Shown: positions 1 through 5,908 of the stretch, piece by piece
How the letters are laid out: each line of letters begins with the position of its first letter
Numbering within the stretch: the first letter of the stretch is position 1
DNA from: JBOHNS01 sp050730835
Lineage (GTDB): Bacteria > Patescibacteriota > Saccharimonadia > Saccharimonadales > UBA4665
Assembly: GCA_050730835.1 (NCBI GenBank)
Contig: JBOHNS010000009.1
Span: 1-18,681, forward strand
Direction of reading: 5' to 3'
DNA: 18,681 nt
Program-made: the position numbers and the translations under genes
Notes under the pieces: generated by a model
Databases searched by the model: none
Told to the model about the DNA's origin: nothing
What the model saw: the letters and a program-made list of their open reading frames with translations, nothing else

Positions 1-72
1 AATATGCGTCATGAAGACATGTATCACGAACTACTTAAAATACTACGAAAGGACGGCTTGAGGCTAGGCTAA
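1..72 (+). CDS. 3' end of an unidentified gene (truncated by window edge)
   Basis: Frame 1 is open from the window edge to a TAA at 70-72 and encodes a short charged tail (…HELLKILRKDGLRLG). No family is recognisable from 23 residues. The frame overlaps the end of the toxin remnant on the opposite strand, so one of the two may be decayed sequence. A short open frame at the edge could also be chance. Confidence 0.3.
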   Translation, partial: NMRHEDMYHELLKILRKDGLRLG

Positions 73-147
73 ACTAGTCTTGAACCTAAAATAATATAGA
101 TGTTCAAAATCATCAATTGCCTCAGGCAGCCATTTTAAGCTTGCCAT
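64..147 (-). pseudogene. ParE/RelE-type toxin remnant (N-terminal stub)
   Basis: On the minus strand an ATG at 147 opens a 27-residue frame that begins MASLKWLPEAIDDFEHLYYF and stops at TAG 64-66. The W-x-PEAIDDFE-x-LYxF pattern is what the first helix of ParE/RelE mRNA-interferase or gyrase toxins looks like (family knowledge). Such toxins are normally about 90-105 residues, so only the first quarter is present. The stub starts 27 nt after the stop of the RHH antitoxin on the same strand, the usual antitoxin-toxin order. I infer a broken toxin. A chance short ORF cannot be excluded, but the position and motif together make a remnant more likely. Confidence 0.45.
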
Positions 148-174
148 TTGCGTGGTTTGCTCTGGCTTAAATCT

Positions 175-408
175 TTAAGCCAAGCTTCGTTCGACCTTTT
201 CGTGGTCAATTGCCTTGCCCGTGATGAGGTAATTTTCCCACCTTGCCATATCTTCGGCTTTGTCTTTTTCGAATTGTTCCTCGCGCTGCAAGTAATCCTC
301 TATGGCGGAGCGCATCAGCCAATGAGGTGAACGCTTTTTCTTTTCCGCCAAAGCCCTGAGCCTCTGTCGCGTATCATCATCCAGTTTTATGCCTTGAGTT
401 GTTGACAT
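175..408 (-). CDS. CopG-type ribbon-helix-helix antitoxin
   Basis: This 77-residue protein has the N-terminal pattern TTQGIKLDDDTRQRLRALAE (beta strand then helix) followed by RSPHWLMRSAIEDYLQREE, the classic RHH/CopG DNA-binding fold of PutA-like and ParD/RelB-type antitoxins. The C-terminal part is charged (EQFEKDKAEDMARWENY) and would be the toxin-binding tail. RHH antitoxins dimerise, bind an operator upstream of their own gene and neutralise the cognate toxin. Here the gene that follows is only a stub of a ParE/RelE-like toxin, so this may be an orphan antitoxin or a free regulator. I chose ATG 408 over an upstream ATG at 489 because the -10 element lies between them and because the RHH domain starts right after 408. 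Confidence 0.75.
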   Translation of the reverse strand: MSTTQGIKLDDDTRQRLRALAEKKKRSPHWLMRSAIEDYLQREEQFEKDKAEDMARWENYLITGKAIDHEKVERSLA

Positions 409-414
409 ATAAAT

Positions 415-443
415 ATGGTAGCACTTGTTGCGTATAGGTGCAA
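415..443 (-). promoter_or_regulatory. promoter of the RHH antitoxin gene, probably leaderless
   Basis: On the minus strand TTGCAC (443-438) is separated by 17 bp from TACCAT (420-415). The ATG at 408 lies 6 nt after the -10 hexamer, so transcription would start on or next to the start codon. No Shine-Dalgarno motif is visible. Confidence 0.5.
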
Positions 444-525
444 TAGTGTGATTGTAGCATTTTGCTCCATCTGATAATTTTACTTGCAAAAATTTTATAA
501 ATCGAAAAAGCTAATTTTTTAAAAT

Positions 526-942
526 TTAGTGCGAGTTTTGGCTTCTCGGCGTATTAAATAAATTGGCGCGGGCAAAAATTAGCAGCAAATATAGCGGCGG
601 CACCACAGTCCAAATGGAAGTTATTAGCGCCAGCGGCGTGAATAGCAGGCCCGTTACGACCGATATGTTTAAAACGCTTAAACCTGTGTAGCGGCGCAGC
701 AAGCGCGGCATTTTGTCGGGATAATATTTGTCGCTAATGCGCCAGGCGATTAGTCCGGTGCCCAGGAGGTTGCCGATGACGCTGGCATAAATCAGCCCGT
801 CGGCGAAGGCGAAAATGCCGCTAGCGCCCTTGAATAATCCAAAAATATCGCTGACCAGCCAAAACAGGGCCGCAATAATCACGGCGCCAATAATCGACCA
901 CCACAAGCTTTTTAGGAATAAATCTTTGCGGTCAAACGGCAT
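526..942 (-). CDS. small four-helix integral membrane protein, unknown function
   Basis: The 138-residue protein has hydrophobic segments at about residues 12-33 (LWWSIIGAVIIAALFWLVSD), 45-66, 87-106 and 108-125, and a basic loop (DKYYPDKMPRLLRR) between helices 2 and 3, which suggests that loop is cytoplasmic. No catalytic motif or named family is recognised. It stands alone, divergent from pyk, with its own promoter-like sequence. A weak AAGGG lies 10-12 nt before the ATG. Base composition resembles the neighbouring genes. Confidence 0.7.
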   Translation of the reverse strand: MPFDRKDLFLKSLWWSIIGAVIIAALFWLVSDIFGLFKGASGIFAFADGLIYASVIGNLLGTGLIAWRISDKYYPDKMPRLLRRYTGLSVLNISVVTGLLFTPLALITSIWTVVPPLYLLLIFARANLFNTPRSQNSH

Positions 943-979
943 TAGCTAAAATCCCTTTGAAAAATGAAGTCATGCCTTA

Positions 980-1009
980 ATTTTACAACTTTATAATTAT
1001 TTATGTAAA
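980..1009 (-). promoter_or_regulatory. promoter of the 138-residue membrane protein gene
   Basis: On the minus strand TTTACA (1009-1004) is followed after 18 bp by TAAAAT (985-980). The start codon is at 942, giving a leader of about 30 nt. It is divergent from, and close to, the pyk promoter. Confidence 0.4.
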
Positions 1010-1042
1010 AATTAGTTTAAAGTTTTTTAAGGTTAAATCGGC

Positions 1043-1072
1043 TTGCCTAAACTGCCACTAGGCGGCTATTAT
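1043..1072 (+). promoter_or_regulatory. promoter of the pyk-pgk-tpiA cluster
   Basis: TTGCCT at 1043-1048 and TATTAT at 1067-1072 are separated by 18 bp, which predicts a start near 1079 and a leader of about 20 nt before ATG 1100. This argues against an upstream in-frame ATG at 1043. Confidence 0.45.
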
Positions 1073-1099
1073 AAGCTTAAGACATTTTATGGTGGGACG

Positions 1100-2518
1100 A
1101 TGAATCAGACACTGAATAGTTATAAACGAACCAAAATTATCGCCACGCTGGGGCCGGCGACCGATAGTTACCAGCTGGTTCTGGATTTGATCAGGAGCGG
1201 CGCTAATGGCTTGCGCCTGAATTTTAGCCACGGCACGCACGATGAGCACGCGCGGCGCATCAAATGGGTGCGGCGGGCGTCCAAGGAATTGAATAAACCG
1301 GTAGCCATTATTCAGGATTTGCAGGGGCCGAAAATCCGGCTGGGCGATTTCGACGGTGTCATTCCGGTGGCGGCCGGGCAAAGTTTATCATTGGCTTATA
1401 AAATTGACTATCAACCCGGCGGCACAATTCCCGCGCAGTATGATTTAAGCAAATACGTCCGGCGTGGCCAGCGCCTGTTTTTGTTCGACGGCCGCGTTCG
1501 GACCATTGTGACCAGGGTCAAGGACGGCGTGGTGCATGTCCGCGCCGAAAATGACGGGATTTTGATTAAACGCAAGGGCATAAATTTGCCCGACACCGAC
1601 TTCGCCGGCGATGTGATTACCAAAAAAGATCGCGTCGATATGGCTTTTGGCTCGGAAGTCGGCGTCGATTATGTGGCGCTTAGTTTCGTGCAAACGGCCG
1701 ATGATGTGGAATACGGCCGGCGCTTATTAAAAAACTTGCATAGTCCGGCCAAAATTTTTGCCAAAATTGAAACCAAAGCCGCTGTTGAAAACATTGAAGA
1801 TATCTTTGCGGTGGCCGATGGAATCATGATCGCCCGCGGCGATTTAGCTATCGAAACTGCGGCCGAAAGTGTGCCAATCGTCCAGCGCCAAATCATCGGC
1901 CTGGGCCGAAAATACGCCAAACCGACCATCGTCGCCACCCAAATGCTGGCCAGCATGACCGACTTTCTGGAACCGACGCGCGCCGAAGTGTCCGATGTTG
2001 CGACCGCCGTTCTAGTTGGCGCCGACGGCGTCATGCTGAGCGAAGAAACGGCCGCCGGCAAATATCCGCTAGAGGCCGTGGCCACCATGAAACGTGTCAT
2101 CAAATTCACCGAAGCCAATGCGCCACTGAAAGCCGTTTTCCCGCACGAATATAATAATGATCACAGCCGCCAAGCCGCCATTAGCGCTAGCATCATCAAT
2201 CTTGCCGAAAACATTAGCGCCACTGCAATTGTGGCCGAAACCAAATCTGGCGCCACAGCCTTGCAAATCGCTGCCCGCCGACCAAAAATGCCGTTAATCG
2301 CCGTCACCAGCGACCAAATCGTGGCGCGTCAACTGGCCATTGTCTATGGCATCAAAAGCTACAATCGCCCAGTCGATGCTCAAGCCGCCAACAAATTAAC
2401 TAACTGGCTGCGGCAGCAAAAAATCTTGCGCAAAGGCGACATCGTCGTCAGCGCCAGCGGCCAATACCCCGGCGTTGTCGGCACCACCGACACCATTAAA
2501 GTTCGGATTTTAGAGTAA
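1100..2518 (+). CDS. pyk: pyruvate kinase
   Basis: This cytoplasmic enzyme transfers phosphate from phosphoenolpyruvate to ADP, the last ATP-yielding step of lower glycolysis. At 472 residues it is the normal bacterial length. The barrel begins RTKIIATLGPATDS and continues with LRLNFSHG, QDLQGPKIRLG, the FAKIETKAAVENI strand carrying the catalytic Lys, the nucleotide/metal motif MIARGDLAIE, and ATQMLASM…PTRAEVSDVATAVLVGADGVMLSEETAAGKYP. The allosteric C-terminal domain follows (IVAETKSGATALQIAARRP). There is no C-terminal PEP-utiliser extension. The usual ARGDLG reads ARGDLA here, a mild deviation. The start at 1100 is preferred because the protein family begins there and a promoter lies just upstream of it. 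It is followed after 2 nt by pgk. Confidence 0.97.
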   Translation: MNQTLNSYKRTKIIATLGPATDSYQLVLDLIRSGANGLRLNFSHGTHDEHARRIKWVRRASKELNKPVAIIQDLQGPKIRLGDFDGVIPVAAGQSLSLAYKIDYQPGGTIPAQYDLSKYVRRGQRLFLFDGRVRTIVTRVKDGVVHVRAENDGILIKRKGINLPDTDFAGDVITKKDRVDMAFGSEVGVDYVALSFVQTADDVEYGRRLLKNLHSPAKIFAKIETKAAVENIEDIFAVADGIMIARGDLAIETAAESVPIVQRQIIGLGRKYAKPTIVATQMLASMTDFLEPTRAEVSDVATAVLVGADGVMLSEETAAGKYPLEAVATMKRVIKFTEANAPLKAVFPHEYNNDHSRQAAISASIINLAENISATAIVAETKSGATALQIAARRPKMPLIAVTSDQIVARQLAIVYGIKSYNRPVDAQAANKLTNWLRQQKILRKGDIVVSASGQYPGVVGTTDTIKVRILE

Positions 2519-2520
2519 AA

Positions 2521-3816
2521 ATGTTCACCAAAAAAACTATTCGCGATATAGACGTAAATAATAAGCGCATTTTATTGCGGGCCGATTACAACGTGCCGCT
2601 AGACGCTAGCGGAAATATAACCGATGATTATAGAATCCAGCAATCGCTAGCGACCCTAAAATTCCTGCTAGAAAAAAACGCTCGGGCGATAATTTGTAGC
2701 CATTTAGGCCGGCCAGACGGAAAAGTTAATGACAAATTTAGCCTGATGCCAGTCGCTAAAAGATTAAAAGAATTGCTGGAAATCGACATTCAATTTGAAC
2801 CCGATTGCGTCGGCGACCGCGCTCAAAAGGCGGCCGAAAAATTGCAGCCCGGTCAAATATTACTCTTGGAAAATTTGCGGTTTCATCCCGAAGAAGAAAA
2901 AAATGATGATGGTTTTGCTGGCCAGCTAGCCAAACTCGGCGAAATTTTCGTGCAAGACGGCTTTGGCGTCGTGCACCGCAAACACGCCAGCACCGAAGCC
3001 ATAACCCATCATTTGCCGAGCGTCGCCGGATTATTATTAGAAAAAGAAGTCGATACCATCACTAGCGTCATGGACGAACCTAAACGGCCGCTGGCGGCCA
3101 TAATCGGCGGCGCCAAAATCGCCGACAAAATAGAAATTATTAATAAATTTATCGACATCGCCGATTTTGTGGCCATCGGTGGCGCTATGGCTAACACTTT
3201 TTTGGCGGCCGAGGGCGTGCCAATGGCCAAAAGTATGTTCGAAAAAGATGATTTCGCGGTTGCCAAAGACATTCTGGCCAAAGCCAAGGCCAAAGCCGAT
3301 GCCGGCCAATTTGTGTTTTACTTGCCGCAAGACGCTGTCGTGGCCAAAAAATTGGATAAAACCACGAGCACCAGAATCGTAGATTGGACGGCGCACGTCA
3401 TAGCCGATATAGAAAATTATCCGCGGCGCGCGCCAGAAGGCGACCGCCACATAGCCGACGACGAAATGATTTTAGACATCGGCCCGTTTTCCGGCGCCTT
3501 CATAGCCGGCGGTTTGCAACTGGCTAGCACGGTAGTTTGGAACGGCACGATGGGCGTAACCGAAACGGCCGGGCTGCAAGGCCCAATCGGCCCATTCGCC
3601 CACGGCACGGAACTAATTATCGAATCCATTCTAGGCGAATTCGGTCATCGTCCATTCAGCCTAGTCGGCGGCGGCGATACCGCTGGCTACATTCAAGAGC
3701 GCCAATTAACGCCCAGTTTTGATCACGTTTCCACCGGCGGCGGCGCTAGCTTAGAGCTAATGGCCGGACGCAAATTGCCAGGCGTTGAAGCATTAATGGA
3801 TAAAGCCGGCGAGTAG
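2521..3816 (+). CDS. pgk: phosphoglycerate kinase
   Basis: This enzyme converts 1,3-bisphosphoglycerate and ADP to 3-phosphoglycerate and ATP in the cytoplasm. The 431-residue protein is slightly longer than the usual 390-415. Visible signatures are the N-domain substrate motif ILLRADYNVPLD, CSHLGRPDG, LLENLRFHPEEEKND, DGFGVVHRKHAST, the hinge and C-domain GGAKIADKIEIINKF, WNGTMGVTE, and the nucleotide-binding LVGGGDTAGYIQ…STGGGASLELMAG. The common VNDAFG…HRAHAS motif appears as VQDGFGVVHRKHAS. A loop of about 20 residues around ENYPRRAPEGDRHIADDEM looks expanded. The ATG lies 2 nt after the pyk stop without a Shine-Dalgarno motif, so it is probably translated from a pyk-pgk message. Confidence 0.97.
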   Translation: MFTKKTIRDIDVNNKRILLRADYNVPLDASGNITDDYRIQQSLATLKFLLEKNARAIICSHLGRPDGKVNDKFSLMPVAKRLKELLEIDIQFEPDCVGDRAQKAAEKLQPGQILLLENLRFHPEEEKNDDGFAGQLAKLGEIFVQDGFGVVHRKHASTEAITHHLPSVAGLLLEKEVDTITSVMDEPKRPLAAIIGGAKIADKIEIINKFIDIADFVAIGGAMANTFLAAEGVPMAKSMFEKDDFAVAKDILAKAKAKADAGQFVFYLPQDAVVAKKLDKTTSTRIVDWTAHVIADIENYPRRAPEGDRHIADDEMILDIGPFSGAFIAGGLQLASTVVWNGTMGVTETAGLQGPIGPFAHGTELIIESILGEFGHRPFSLVGGGDTAGYIQERQLTPSFDHVSTGGGASLELMAGRKLPGVEALMDKAGE

Positions 3817-3947
3817 GCATAGAATATGAGCATGCGTAAAAAGATAATTGTTGGTAACTGGAGTTATGAGACAAACCTACGGTTTTTCTATAGCTTCACG
3901 CCAAGAAAATTATTTCTTTATATAGATTTATTTTCTCGGGTTCATCA

Positions 3948-3953
3948 TATAAT
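3948..3953 (+). promoter_or_regulatory. possible internal promoter (-10) upstream of tpiA
   Basis: A perfect TATAAT lies in the AT-rich insert between the tpiA remnant and tpiA. No good -35 hexamer is visible 16-18 bp upstream. If used, it would give a leader of about 85 nt that contains the hairpin at 3986-4002. Confidence 0.3.
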
Positions 3954-3985
3954 TTCGCTAACCGATCAATTATCATCGCGCCGGG

Positions 3986-4002
3986 CTTTGGCAAAGCCAA
4001 AG
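3986..4002 (+). repeat. perfect 7-bp hairpin in the tpiA leader
   Basis: CTTTGGC (3986-3992), loop AAA, GCCAAAG (3996-4002). No T-run follows, so it is not a standard terminator. It sits 30 nt before the tpiA ribosome binding site. Confidence 0.45.
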
Positions 4003-4031
4003 TCTCGGGCTGCTCTTTTCGCTGGAACTTT

Positions 4032-4036
4032 AGGAG
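4032..4036 (+). promoter_or_regulatory. ribosome binding site of tpiA
   Basis: AGGAG lies 7 nt before the GTG at 4044 and fixes that start. Most genes in the window lack such a motif, so this gene appears to be initiated differently from its neighbours. Confidence 0.65.
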
Positions 4037-4043
4037 CTAGTCG

Positions 4044-4850
4044 GTGAGAAAGAAAATAATCGTCGGCAACTGGAAAATGCATTTGAATGTCCATCAATCC
4101 AGTTTGCTCACGCACCGGCTGAATCAGCGCGTCAAAACGCATCGCAACCTGGAAGTGGTTTTGGCGCCCAGTCTGCTGGCGCTGCAACCGGTGTCGCTTC
4201 AGATTGACCGGCGAAAATTCCGGCTGGCGGCACAGAACGCTTATTTTGTAGATGAAGGCGCGTTTACAGGCGAAGTCAGCTTCGCCATGCTGCGCGAGAT
4301 AGTAAAGTATGCGATTATCGGCCATTCCGAGCGGCGGCTGCATTTTGGCGAAACGCTAGATATGGTGCAGAACAAAGTCGCGGCCAGCGTCAGAAATGAA
4401 ATTACCCCAATATTGTGCCTTGGCGAAACCAAGCACGAGCGCGAGGCCGGCGAAACAAACTTAGTCGTGCACGACCAATTAACCACCGCCATCAGCAATT
4501 TAACCAGCGACGAAATCGAAAATTTGGTCGTTGCCTACGAACCAGTCTGGGCGATTTCTAGTGGCAGTAATTTTGCCAATCACGAAGTCGCGAAACCTTC
4601 CGACGTGCAAAAAATTGCGGCCCACATCAGAAGCATCATCGGCCAACTTTACGGCCCGTCCGCGGCCGAAAAAATCCGGGTAATTTACGGTGGCAGCTCC
4701 AGCGCCGAAAACGCCGCCAGCTATTTGCAAGTCGAGGGCATCGACGGCCTATTGCCCGGCGGTGCTAGCCTGAATTACGTCGAATTTTCGGACATAATTG
4801 CGATCGCCGAAAAAGCTCAGCACCAAGCCAGCAAACAAGAGGCAGCTTAA
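4044..4850 (+). CDS. tpiA: triosephosphate isomerase
   Basis: This cytoplasmic enzyme interconverts glyceraldehyde-3-phosphate and dihydroxyacetone phosphate. The 268-residue TIM barrel has the expected catalytic residues: Lys11 in GNWKM, His94 in IIGHSERR and Glu166 in VVAYEPVWA. The phosphate-gripping loops are altered. Loop 6, normally AIGTGK, reads AISSGSNFANHEVAKP and is about four residues longer. Loop 8, normally LVGGAS, reads LPGGAS. Loop 7 (YGGSSSAEN) is conventional. The start is GTG, supported by AGGAG and by identity of the first residues with the family consensus. It follows pgk but is separated from it by the tpiA remnant, and is followed after 3 nt by the membrane-anchored gene. 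I am confident in the function. The hinge changes could affect kinetics. Confidence 0.95.
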   Translation: MRKKIIVGNWKMHLNVHQSSLLTHRLNQRVKTHRNLEVVLAPSLLALQPVSLQIDRRKFRLAAQNAYFVDEGAFTGEVSFAMLREIVKYAIIGHSERRLHFGETLDMVQNKVAASVRNEITPILCLGETKHEREAGETNLVVHDQLTTAISNLTSDEIENLVVAYEPVWAISSGSNFANHEVAKPSDVQKIAAHIRSIIGQLYGPSAAEKIRVIYGGSSSAENAASYLQVEGIDGLLPGGASLNYVEFSDIIAIAEKAQHQASKQEAA

Positions 4851-4853
4851 ATC

Positions 4854-5675
4854 ATGAATGACGAAAACCAGCCCCAAAACCAACCGCCGCCATCAGCCAA
4901 ACCAAAGCGCTATTTCGACATTGTGCCGCCCAGCAAAACTTTGGCCAACCCAACCAGCCGCCCAATAATATCAGATGATAAAGCCAATCAACCCGACCCG
5001 ATGATGGTGCCCAAAACCGCTCCGGCCATGCCGAACTCCGACGATTCCAACACCGACAGCGACTTCAGCCAAGCAGCGCCAAGCGCCGAGGTTGAAGACG
5101 AATTTGCCTTAAATCCAACGCTAGCTACAGATGAATTTCGTCCGGAAGTTGACATCAAAAACGACGATCAATCGCCCGCGCCAGACAGCTCGGCCAGCTC
5201 GCCCGAAAATGACCAAGATCAAATAACACCCGAGCTGGCGTCCGAAACAACCACCGAAAATCAGCCCGAAATATCATCCGAGCCAACAGCCGACACCGAA
5301 AAACCGGCATCACCATCCGAGCAAATCACCCAACTAGACGATGCCGGCGATCTCCAAGCCGCCAGCGATTCGCTCAAATCGCTAGATTCGCCCAGTTCAA
5401 AAGACGCAACCAATAACGCACCATTAATTGCTGCCAAATCTGTCGACGAAAACCAGGACGAACTTTTGCTGCCGGCCCACGCTTCGCCGGACCAGCCCGG
5501 CGAAATTGTCGTCCAAGAACACGCTCGCCCGAAACGGCGCAAACGCTGGCTGCGCCTATTGCAACTGCTGGTCGTCATAGTTTTTGTCGCCATCGTCGCC
5601 CTGGATTTGCTGATTGATGGCGACGTCATCTCGAATTTCCACAACTTGCCAGTGACGCACCTATTCAATAATTAA
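4854..5675 (+). CDS. acidic, disordered protein with one C-terminal membrane anchor
   Basis: The 273-residue protein has no recognisable domain in its first ~220 residues, which are rich in Asp, Glu, Ser, Pro, Ala, Asn and Gln and look intrinsically disordered. A basic stretch (ARPKRRKRWLR, from residue 224) precedes a single hydrophobic helix at about 234-254 (LLQLLVVIVFVAIVALDLLI), and about 20 residues follow. The positive-inside rule places the long acidic part in the cytoplasm. Its start is 3 nt after the tpiA stop, so it is probably co-transcribed with the glycolytic genes. That suggests, but does not show, a role as a membrane tether or scaffold. No signal peptide is present and no function is assigned. 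Confidence 0.7.
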   Translation: MNDENQPQNQPPPSAKPKRYFDIVPPSKTLANPTSRPIISDDKANQPDPMMVPKTAPAMPNSDDSNTDSDFSQAAPSAEVEDEFALNPTLATDEFRPEVDIKNDDQSPAPDSSASSPENDQDQITPELASETTTENQPEISSEPTADTEKPASPSEQITQLDDAGDLQAASDSLKSLDSPSSKDATNNAPLIAAKSVDENQDELLLPAHASPDQPGEIVVQEHARPKRRKRWLRLLQLLVVIVFVAIVALDLLIDGDVISNFHNLPVTHLFNN

Positions 5676-5742
5676 ATTTTCGCGGCCGCTATTTTGCTAG
5701 ACAGGACTTAGCGCATTTCAAACGCAGTTTGGGATGACGCCA

Positions 5743-5763
5743 GCCAAGCCCTTGCGGCTTGGC
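5743..5763 (+). terminator. GC-rich hairpin after the glycolytic cluster (terminator-like, no T-run)
   Basis: GCCAAGCC (5743-5750), loop CTTGC, GGCTTGGC (5756-5763): a perfect 8-bp stem 68 nt after the last stop of the cluster. The missing T-run makes intrinsic termination uncertain. Confidence 0.3.
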
Positions 5764-5769
5764 CAGGTA

Positions 5770-5796
5770 GCGAACTGATATAATTTATCAGTTCGC
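5770..5796 (+). promoter_or_regulatory. 27-bp palindrome enclosing a TATAAT, possible operator or promoter of pcrA
   Basis: GCGAACTGATA (5770-5780) and TATCAGTTCGC (5786-5796) are perfect inverted arms around five bases. The centre contains TATAAT at 5779-5784. The -35 region is weak. The arrangement would suit a repressor site over a -10 box, or an RNA hairpin. Confidence 0.45.
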
Positions 5797-5847
5797 GTTC
5801 AAATCGAGCACCGGAACGAAAGCCGCATTAAACATACGGCGGAACGC
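5795..5847 (+). other. nested stem-loop in the pcrA upstream region
   Basis: GCGTTC (5795-5800) can pair with GAACGC (5842-5847), enclosing GCCG (5822-5825) paired with CGGC (5837-5840). If transcription starts near 5791 from the palindrome-embedded TATAAT, this would be a structured leader. Confidence 0.3.
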
Positions 5848-5893
5848 AAGAGCAGAGATTTTCGCCCAAAATGTGCAAAATGCGAAAGTCCTA

Positions 5894-5899
5894 TACAAT
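5894..5899 (+). promoter_or_regulatory. proximal -10 element of pcrA, near-leaderless
   Basis: TACAAT, within TATACAAT, lies 9 nt before ATG 5909. The -35 region is weak (TGTGCA, 16 bp upstream). The distance suggests a transcript with almost no leader, as for several other genes in the window. Confidence 0.4.
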
Positions 5900-5908
5900 A
5901 GCTCTTGC

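Larger units (their letters stand above)
3826..4047 (+). pseudogene. tpiA 5' remnant running into a leader ORF that overlaps the tpiA start
   Basis: The frame opens at ATG 3826 (second ATG 3832) and encodes MSMRKKIIVGNW followed by unrelated sequence, ending at TGA 4045-4047. The RKKIIVGNW peptide is identical to the start of the intact triosephosphate isomerase that follows, but seven of the nine codons are synonymous variants (CGT versus AGA, ATT versus ATC, GTT versus GTC, GGT versus GGC and so on). Similarity ends right after AACTGGA (about 3862). The next 130 bp are visibly AT-richer than the flanks and contain a possible promoter and a hairpin. The stop codon overlaps the tpiA GTG as GTGA. 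I infer the beginning of a former tpiA left behind when a divergent copy was inserted, possibly now acting as a translationally coupled 73-codon leader. Whether the peptide is made is unknown. Confidence 0.6.

Noticed and set aside
409..489. N-terminal extension of the RHH antitoxin from an ATG at 489
   Set aside because: It crosses the -35 and -10 elements and adds residues unlike the family; the RHH fold begins at 408.
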